A stretch of DNA of 64,000 nucleotides. Origin: an uncultured Eubacteriales bacterium (GTDB taxonomy: Bacteria; Bacillota; Clostridia; Oscillospirales; Acutalibacteraceae). Under the pieces are notes generated by a model. That model did not search any database, was not told where the DNA came from, and was given only the letters and a program-made list of their open reading frames with translations. Made by a program: the position numbers and the translations under genes. Location: the NCBI GenBank assembly GCA_934541115.1, contig CAKTDF010000007.1, forward strand, positions 25,235 to 89,234. The letters run 5' to 3'. Shown here piece by piece: positions 58,805 to 64,000 of the stretch (positions within the stretch are counted from its first letter, which is position 1; the number at the start of each line of letters is the position of its first letter).

Positions 58805-60051
58805 GCGCCTTTTCTTCTCTTCCGGACTTTTTGCAGACCTTAATACCGCTTCTGCTTTTCTTGGAAGCCGTGCTTGAATTGGGACTTTATATTTATCAAT
58901 TCTCTCACCGCTCCAAATCGCTCGGCAATTTACCGAGTCTCGTTATTTTTGCATTTTTGCTTACGCTTTTGCTCTCGGTAACTCAGGGAGATCCGTTTAA
59001 AGGCAAAGATGCGTTCTTATTAGATGCTCCTTGGCAGATTTTCATTGCGGTAATTTTACTTGTTATTGTTCATTTCGCCTTTGCCCTGCCGAGAGAGTAC
59101 CGACGCCGAAAAAATATGCTCTCTTCGTTTTCCGTTAAAGATGCCACCGACAAGCTGCCCATGGGTTTATGCTATGCCGACCCGAACGGACGTATTATTC
59201 TTTGCAATGACCGTATGCGCCGTCTGTCGTTTGCGCTGAGCGGCCATGAGCTTCAAATCACCGAAGATCTTGAAAAAGCGCTGGAACAACCCGATAAAAG
59301 CATTACCGTTGACGGCGACTGTTACATTCTGCCCGATAAAACAGTTTGGCAATTCCGAAAACAGCACATTACCGTTGACAATGACGGCAACTGGCTTCAA
59401 ATGACAGCACATAATGTCACGGAGCTTTATAACGGCAACGTTCGTCAAGCCGTTATCAACGACGAGCTTAAGGAGGTCAACCGTAAGCTTCAAAAAATGT
59501 ATGAACGAATGGCCGACGATATAAAAGAAAAAGAAAGTCTTGACCTGAAAATACATATACATGACACAATCGGAAGAAGTTTGCTGACGATTCGTGACAT
59601 AATCGAAAGCGATGAAAACACCGATAAAAAACTTGAAGCTTTACAGGAAGCCACCGCAGTGCTGACAAGCGACCGTGTAACAGCCGGCGGAACAATGGAC
59701 GAGGTTATTCAGACGTCGAAGATCCTCGGCGTAACGGTAACGGTGAACGGATACCTTCCCGCCGATTCGCTTGCCGAAGAGCTTACCGTTGCCGCGGCGA
59801 AAGAATGTGTAACAAACTGTATCAGGCATGCCGGCGGCAATGAAGTATATATCTGCATATTTGAGCGAAACGACTTATTTGATATTACGATAACAAACAA
59901 CGGCATTGCTCCGTCGGAGCCCATTAAGGAGGGCAGCGGACTTTCTTCGCTTCGCCGCAGCATAGAATCCTCCGGCGGCGAAATGCACACGGCATACAAG
60001 CCACGCTTCGCATTGCTGCTTACTCTTCCGGAAAAGGAGACCAACATATGA
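58801..60051 (+). CDS. NarL-type sensor histidine kinase
   Basis: 416 residues. Two to three N-terminal TM helices (about 10-32, 44-62, 76-96), a PAS-like segment (MGLCYADPNGRIILCNDRMR, about 121-210), a short coiled coil, then the kinase core: HIHDTIGRSL with H254-D255 as the probable phospho-acceptor pair, N-box AAAKECVTNCIRHAGG (N339), and ATP-lid motifs TITNNGIAPSE (N366-G368) and GSGLSSLRRSIES (G378-G380). It overlaps the 7TM gene and the response regulator by 4 bp on each side, so the three are one translational unit. The signal is unknown; it probably comes from the 7TM partner. Confidence 0.9.
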   Translation: MSAFSSLPDFLQTLIPLLLFLEAVLELGLYIYQFSHRSKSLGNLPSLVIFAFLLTLLLSVTQGDPFKGKDAFLLDAPWQIFIAVILLVIVHFAFALPREYRRRKNMLSSFSVKDATDKLPMGLCYADPNGRIILCNDRMRRLSFALSGHELQITEDLEKALEQPDKSITVDGDCYILPDKTVWQFRKQHITVDNDGNWLQMTAHNVTELYNGNVRQAVINDELKEVNRKLQKMYERMADDIKEKESLDLKIHIHDTIGRSLLTIRDIIESDENTDKKLEALQEATAVLTSDRVTAGGTMDEVIQTSKILGVTVTVNGYLPADSLAEELTVAAAKECVTNCIRHAGGNEVYICIFERNDLFDITITNNGIAPSEPIKEGSGLSSLRRSIESSGGEMHTAYKPRFALLLTLPEKETNI

Positions 60052-60677
60052 TAAATACAATACTGGTTGAAGATGATTTATATATTCATAAGCATTTTGC
60101 CGAGCGGCTGAAATCAAACGAAGTATTTCGCCTTGTCGGCGTATATCGTGACGCTTTTGAGGCGGAGAAAAACTGCAACGGATCGGTACAGCTTATTCTT
60201 ATGGATGTACAAACTCAGCACAAGCACTCCGGCCTCGCCGCCGCAGAGCGAATTAAAAAGGTTTTTCCTGATATAAAAATAGTAGCAGTCACATCATTGG
60301 TCGATCCGGAAGTCCTTTCCAAAGCGAAAAGCGGTGCCGCCGACAGCCTGTGGTATAAGGACCACGGAACGGAGGAGCTTTTGGATGTAATAAAAAGAAC
60401 CCTTGACGGAGAAAAAGTTTTCCCATCCTCATCTCCGTCGGTCGAAATGGAAAAAGCCATGTCCGAAGACTTCTCGCCACGTCAGCTTGACATTTTGCGT
60501 TTGTATATTCGCGGACTGACATATCAGGAAATCGCCGATAAAATCGGAATATCGAAAAACGGTGTGCGATGGAATCTGGACGACATGGTGGAAAAAGGTG
60601 AATTTGAAAGCCGTGAAGCGCTGGTTGCTACTGCAATTGAAAACAAGCTGATGGTCACAACATTAAAAGATGAATAA
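60048..60677 (+). CDS. LuxR/NarL-family response regulator
   Basis: 209 residues. Receiver: acidic pocket E8-D9-D10 (ILVEDD), phospho-acceptor D53 in LILMDVQ, T82 and K104 as the switch residues. Output: C-terminal HTH (FSPRQLDILRLYIRGLTYQEIADKIGISKNGVRWNLDDMVEKG, about 142-190) close to LuxR type but with 'NGVRWNLDDM' in the recognition helix. All catalytic residues are present, so phosphorylation by the upstream kinase is expected. A strong terminator follows. A plausible target is the palindrome at 60771-60788. Confidence 0.92.
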   Translation: MINTILVEDDLYIHKHFAERLKSNEVFRLVGVYRDAFEAEKNCNGSVQLILMDVQTQHKHSGLAAAERIKKVFPDIKIVAVTSLVDPEVLSKAKSGAADSLWYKDHGTEELLDVIKRTLDGEKVFPSSSPSVEMEKAMSEDFSPRQLDILRLYIRGLTYQEIADKIGISKNGVRWNLDDMVEKGEFESREALVATAIENKLMVTTLKDE

Positions 60678-60690
60678 TATAAAAACATGT

Positions 60691-60722
60691 ATCCTCGGTT
60701 TCAAAAGCCGAGGATTTTTTTG
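60691..60722 (+). terminator. Terminator of the two-component operon
   Basis: Perfect 8-bp stem ATCCTCGG/CCGAGGAT (60691-60698 with 60708-60715) followed by TTTTTTG. Confidence 0.88.
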
Positions 60723-60770
60723 TGCTGTTTGACAGATATCCTTTGAAAAACAATTATTTTCTGTGTGTTT

Positions 60771-60814
60771 ACTGGCACAAATGCCAGTGACAAACGGAAA
60801 AAAATAAGTACAAT
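60771..60814 (+). promoter_or_regulatory. Perfect palindrome and promoter before the stand-alone receiver gene
   Basis: ACTGGCA-N4-TGCCAGT (60771-60788) abuts a promoter GTGACA (60787-60792), 16-bp spacer, TACAAT (60809-60814). The palindrome sits at the upstream edge of the -35, a usual place for an activator of the NarL class; it could also form an RNA hairpin only if transcription starts further upstream. Confidence 0.65.
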
Positions 60815-60855
60815 TATAAGTGAAAAAGGAAATGAGTAATAAGGCGGTGGTGGGA

Positions 60856-61239
60856 ATGAGAAAAATTGTATTGGATATTCAAAGTGCTATTCATGCACAC
60901 AATATGGAAAGAATGCTTATGCAGGAATTGGAAGATTGCCAAGTCATTGTTTCCGAATCTCCCGATTCAACTGCCGAATGGTGCAAGCTGCATAATGCCG
61001 ATGTGCTTTTAATGGAGGTTAAAGCTTACTCACCCTGGATGTTCCCGGAACGAATGAAAATAACAAAAAAAGTCAGGAAAGGCACTCCGGAATGTCGCAT
61101 TATTTTTTTCGTAAACGACGAGAACGACATAGAGCTTTCGGAAAATGTTCGGCAGGCAAAGCGTAACGGCTTTATCGACGCTTTTCTGTTCGGTTCGGTT
61201 TCCGAAAACTATTTTGCTTCGGTTATCGACAGTATATAA
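60856..61239 (+). CDS. Stand-alone receiver-like protein with Glu at the phospho-acceptor position
   Basis: 127 residues with the alpha/beta pattern of a receiver domain: strand 1 KIVLDIQ, strand 3 ADVLLMEVKAY where the usual Asp is E54, strand 4 CRIIFFVND, strand 5 FIDAFLFGS. The N-terminal acidic pair is reduced to one Asp (D7), and the final conserved Lys is not seen. It cannot be a normal phosphorylated receiver and may be a constitutive or ligand-gated regulator. No output domain. Start 60856 is preferred by AGGCGG, 7 nt upstream; GTG 60820 and ATG 60832 are badly spaced. Its promoter carries a palindrome that may bind the upstream regulator. Confidence 0.75.
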   Translation: MRKIVLDIQSAIHAHNMERMLMQELEDCQVIVSESPDSTAEWCKLHNADVLLMEVKAYSPWMFPERMKITKKVRKGTPECRIIFFVNDENDIELSENVRQAKRNGFIDAFLFGSVSENYFASVIDSI

Positions 61240-61284
61240 ACGAAACGATAAAAACTGCAGGCTTAAAGAAAGGCGGATGACATA

Positions 61285-62253
61285 ATGAAATTGAATAAAT
61301 ATATTATAACCTTACTTATTGCTTTAATTATGCTTGCCTCGGCTTCCGGATGCAGGGCAAAACCGACCGATAATCCTGATTTGACCGAAAATCAAACAAC
61401 CGATATATCCTTTGCAACGACCGAGCAAAACGACACCGATTTATCCCTTGCAACGACCGAGCCAAACAACACCGATTTATCCCTTGCAACGACCGAGCCA
61501 AACAACACCGATTTATCAAAGCTTCAAAAAACAATTCTTGATAACAAAGAAGCAGTCGGAATTGCATATATAGGTTATGTCGGCCATGAGGCGAATGAAA
61601 AAGAAGTTCTCAATTTTGTAAAGAACAGTCAGTATGCGGATAAATATGATTTTCTCTGTGATTCTCCGCTTGTCAATGCGGGCGGCGCTGAGCTTTATGC
61701 GGTAGTTATTGCCGATATTAAATACAGTGCAGCTGTTTATAGGGCGGAAATAACAGATAACGGTGAATATTCGGTAAAGACCGACAAGGCGCTCTATAAT
61801 TACGGCGGAAACGGAATTGATTATTTTTTACTGCGCTGCAATGAAAGTGAAATACACTCAAATGTATCGCTGTATTTTAAAAAAGGAAACGACTCTTTTT
61901 CGGTATTCCCGATGCTGTCCGGAATGGACGGACATCTTGTCGCTGAAAAATTCTATGATTTTTCCGTATACACAGATTACGTCAACAACAGCGAACCCGA
62001 GGATAGAAACGTTGAAATTGCTCTTGAGATTCTTTCGGAGTCTCAAGAGGTTCAATACTATATAAATAAAGGTATGAGTGTGCAATATACAGGACAGATC
62101 CGTGAAATTGACGGCCGTCCGTGCTGGATTTTTGCACTCGGCACAGACAGAGATGACCAATTCGTCAGAGAACGTTATTACGGAGTTTGTGACAACCTTA
62201 TATATTTTTATGATACGTTGAATGACAAATGGGAAGTTCTCAGAAGAAGATAA
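61285..62253 (+). CDS. Lipoprotein with Thr-rich 12-residue repeats
   Basis: 322 residues. N-terminal lipoprotein signal (MKLNKYIITLLIALIMLASA, Cys at 23 in ASGC, a weak lipobox). Residues about 33-77 are repeats of the type TDLSLATTEPNN, a flexible, possibly glycosylated stalk. The remaining 240 residues look like a globular domain (AVGIAYIGYVGHEANEKEVL; DNGEYSVKTDKALYNYGG; YYINKGMSVQYTGQIREIDG) without a recognised family. RBS AAAGGCGG. It lies 45 bp after the receiver-like gene and may belong to the same regulon. Confidence 0.8.
   Translation: MKLNKYIITLLIALIMLASASGCRAKPTDNPDLTENQTTDISFATTEQNDTDLSLATTEPNNTDLSLATTEPNNTDLSKLQKTILDNKEAVGIAYIGYVGHEANEKEVLNFVKNSQYADKYDFLCDSPLVNAGGAELYAVVIADIKYSAAVYRAEITDNGEYSVKTDKALYNYGGNGIDYFLLRCNESEIHSNVSLYFKKGNDSFSVFPMLSGMDGHLVAEKFYDFSVYTDYVNNSEPEDRNVEIALEILSESQEVQYYINKGMSVQYTGQIREIDGRPCWIFALGTDRDDQFVRERYYGVCDNLIYFYDTLNDKWEVLRRR
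61384..61515 (+). repeat. 36-bp tandem repeats within the lipoprotein gene
   Basis: Units start at 61415, 61451 and 61487 with a period of exactly 36 bp, nearly identical (about two differences). An earlier diverged unit begins near 61384. Each encodes 12 residues (ATTEPNNTDLSL). The near-identity suggests recent duplication by slippage. Confidence 0.9.
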
Positions 62254-62389
62254 TTCTTTCGAACCTCTCTATAATGTGACTTACCGAGTCATACGCGGCA
62301 GCATTCGGAGGAGCTTTTAAAAAGCTCTGTTCACCGAGTGCGATTATCCGTTGATGATAAATACAAACAAAAATAAAAGGTGATTTGTT

Positions 62390-63028
62390 ATGAAAAAACT
62401 AAAAATAATATCGGCAATTCTTGCTGTGATTATGACATTCGGGCTTTGTGCCTGCGGCAAAGACGGAGGAAATTCCCCTTCCGATGCCCCGACAACTTCG
62501 GCAACAACCGTTGCTCCTTCCGATACGGCTACAACAACAGCGGCGGCAGCCGACGAGTTTATCACTACCGGCAAGAGCGTAAAAATTACAATTCCCAAAC
62601 TTGAAAATACCGTCAAAATTGATAAAGCAAAAATTGAAAGCTCCGTTGTTCCTGACGGAAAATACGATTCCTTCAACTCAACAATTACCGTCGAAGGAAA
62701 TGACAGAAAATTCAATATCGTCATTAAAGACGGTTCACTCATGGGCAAAACAAGCCATGAGGTTGCCGAAAAATTGAATAAAGGTGAAGAAAATGATGAT
62801 AAAAAGTATAAGGCTTGCGAAATTGCCGGTTTTAAGGGTGTTTTAAAGGTCAACACATATTCCGGAAATTCAAAAACTCAGCATATATATTACCTTGATG
62901 TTCCTTGCGGCGATGAAACATATGTCGTTAATTTCAGACTTGAAGAATTATATGACGATGATGTTTCCGAGATGAAAAGCATCGAAGAGGCTTTCTTAAA
63001 GAGCATTAAGGTGGAAATAAATAATTAA
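62390..63028 (+). CDS. Small secreted lipoprotein
   Basis: 212 residues. Clear lipoprotein signal (MKKLKIISAILAVIMTFGLCAC, Cys about 22), a Ser/Thr/Ala-rich linker (about 28-55), then a globular domain of about 150 residues beginning TTGKSVKITIPK and containing DGKYDSFNSTITVEGNDRKF and DVPCGDETYVVNFRLEELYDD. No family is recognised. It follows a gap of 136 bp with a small stem (GAGCTTTT/AAAAGCTC near 62313-62332). RBS AAAGGTG. It may be part of a surface signal-sensing set with its neighbours. Confidence 0.8.
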   Translation: MKKLKIISAILAVIMTFGLCACGKDGGNSPSDAPTTSATTVAPSDTATTTAAAADEFITTGKSVKITIPKLENTVKIDKAKIESSVVPDGKYDSFNSTITVEGNDRKFNIVIKDGSLMGKTSHEVAEKLNKGEENDDKKYKACEIAGFKGVLKVNTYSGNSKTQHIYYLDVPCGDETYVVNFRLEELYDDDVSEMKSIEEAFLKSIKVEINN

Positions 63029-63054
63029 GCGCATTTAAAGGGAGGAACATTTTT

Positions 63055-64000
63055 ATGGGATTGTTTGATAAAAAATTCTGCGACATTTGCGGTGAAAAAG
63101 TTAACATGCTTACTCAAAAAAAGCTTTCCGACGGTCAGCTTTGCTCCGACTGCAAGCACAAGTTAGGCTCGTTCACAAGCGGCTGGAAGCAGAGAACCGT
63201 TCAGGATGTTAAAAATCACTTTGAACAAAGAGAGCAGAACAAGCAGAAGTATCAGCAGTTTAACTGCACTGCAACGGCGGGCGGAAGAAACAGTTCTCTT
63301 CAAGTTGATTTCAATCACCGCTGGTTTATCTTTGCTATTGATAACAGAGATTTTAAAAGCGGCAATCCTCAGGTGTTTGAGTTTTCTCAGCTTCAGGATT
63401 TCTGGATCGAACCGGAATACAGAACGCTTGACGACTCTGACAACGACGGTATTCCCGACAACAGGGATGATTTTGACAACAGACAGCTTAACAATTATAA
63501 CAGCTTCGGCGGAAATATGAACAGAGTGAACAACATGATGAATTCATCAATGCTCAATATTCCGCTTGCCGCTCAGCCGTTTGTACGCAACTCAAGCTCA
63601 TACTCTTCGCCAAACGAAATACGTGAGGTATACAACGTTAGAGTTTGCTTCCGTGTCACAGATCAGTTTATAACGAACCCGATCGGTTTTAATGTAACGT
63701 CGGGAATTTCCTCAGGAAATCAAATGGAGCTTATGAATGCTTATGATGCTGCCGTCCAGGTCATGCAGCTTTGCCAGCAAATCAAGCAAGGCGGATCTCC
63801 CGTAAACCAAGGCTTCAATCAAATGAATCAGGGCTACGGTCAGCCGCAGCAAAACATGGGCGGATTTACAGGCAGCCCGGTTCAAAATGCCACCTACGCC
63901 GCTGCATCCGCTCAGGTTCAAAGCAACGCCTATAATAATGCTGCACCCGTTACACCGCAAACAGTTGACGCTTCCTGGATTTGCTCATCCTGCGGCACAC
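63055..64000 (+). CDS. DUF4428 zinc-ribbon protein with calcium-motif insert, 3' end outside window
   Basis: 315 codons are visible; the gene runs off the right edge. N-terminal DUF4428-type zinc finger: C9/C12 (FCDICGEKV) and C30/C33 (LCSDCKHKL). The middle domain holds an acidic loop DSDNDGIPDNRDDFD (127-141) matching thrombospondin type 3/EF-like calcium motifs. A Gln/Asn/Gly-rich segment (about 240-300) leads to a second zinc ribbon beginning WICSSCG at the edge. No signal peptide, so it is presumably cytoplasmic. RBS AAGGGAGG. The role is unknown; similar zinc-ribbon proteins carry PH-like or SHOCT domains. Confidence 0.8.
   Translation, partial: MGLFDKKFCDICGEKVNMLTQKKLSDGQLCSDCKHKLGSFTSGWKQRTVQDVKNHFEQREQNKQKYQQFNCTATAGGRNSSLQVDFNHRWFIFAIDNRDFKSGNPQVFEFSQLQDFWIEPEYRTLDDSDNDGIPDNRDDFDNRQLNNYNSFGGNMNRVNNMMNSSMLNIPLAAQPFVRNSSSYSSPNEIREVYNVRVCFRVTDQFITNPIGFNVTSGISSGNQMELMNAYDAAVQVMQLCQQIKQGGSPVNQGFNQMNQGYGQPQQNMGGFTGSPVQNATYAAASAQVQSNAYNNAAPVTPQTVDASWICSSCGT

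Noticed and set aside
61415..61515. Evenly spaced 36-bp repeats suggestive of a CRISPR array
   Set aside because: Units are directly adjacent with no spacers and are translated as part of a lipoprotein.

Overview
The window looks like a chromosomal segment of a Gram-positive, mid-GC anaerobe of class Clostridia, most likely a gut member of the Oscillospirales/Ruminococcaceae type. The grounds are the Firmicutes-type era-yqzL-recO and rpsO-pnp clusters, MutS2, a T-box leader, a lysine riboswitch, an LCP cell-wall ligase, a BspA-like leucine-rich-repeat protein and a secreted GH2 glycosidase. Genus and species cannot be fixed from the sequence alone. No rRNA, tRNA, insertion sequence, prophage or CRISPR array was seen. 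Both ends cut a gene: the GH2 enzyme on the left and a zinc-ribbon/DUF4428 protein on the right.

Layout. 1-2.4 kb (-): secreted GH2 beta-galactosidase-type enzyme. 2.9-6.3 kb (+): small surface-glycan operon (sugar-phosphate transferase, HpcH/HpaI aldolase, D-2-hydroxyacid dehydrogenase, GT4). 6.5-10.9 kb (-): giant secreted LRR protein. 11.2-20.3 kb (-): housekeeping genes mutS2, recO, yqzL-like, era, an EamA exporter, an ECF S-component, pnp and rpsO. 20.4-25.5 kb (-): T-box-controlled three-gene operon made of a LeuA-like protein that has lost its metal ligands, a fusion of a sugar-isomerase-like TIM barrel to an acyl-CoA ligase, and an amidohydrolase. 25.7-27.8 kb (-): PanE-like reductase and DUF2804. 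28.3-31.5 kb (+): LCP protein and acyl-CoA synthetase. 31.6-33.6 kb (-): galU and a zinc-ribbon membrane protein. 33.9-35.0 kb (+): prfB.

35.1-44.9 kb (+) is a complete nucleoside uptake and catabolism locus: deoC, deoD, deoB, cdd, a BMP-type binding lipoprotein, an ABC ATPase with two permeases, and pyrimidine-nucleoside phosphorylase. Nucleosides are imported, deaminated, split to base and (deoxy)ribose-1-phosphate, isomerised by DeoB and cleaved by DeoC. 45-46.4 kb: secreted metallophosphoesterase. 46.6-50 kb: an amidohydrolase divergent from a TetR regulator, followed by a MATE exporter, with related operator-like sequences at both promoters. 50-52.2 kb: lysine riboswitch and NhaC-family (LysW-type) transporter. 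52.3-54.6 kb (-): membrane protein and GNAT acetyltransferase.

54.9-64 kb is the most unusual part. It holds two genes interrupted by in-frame TAA codons (an E2-acyltransferase remnant and a coiled-coil membrane protein). Next comes a signalling cassette: a 7TM receptor with a degenerate kinase domain, a NarL-type kinase, its LuxR-type response regulator, and a stand-alone receiver with Asp replaced by Glu behind a perfect 18-bp palindrome. Two lipoproteins and a zinc-ribbon protein follow. The T-box operon and this signalling cassette are the best candidates for undescribed biology.
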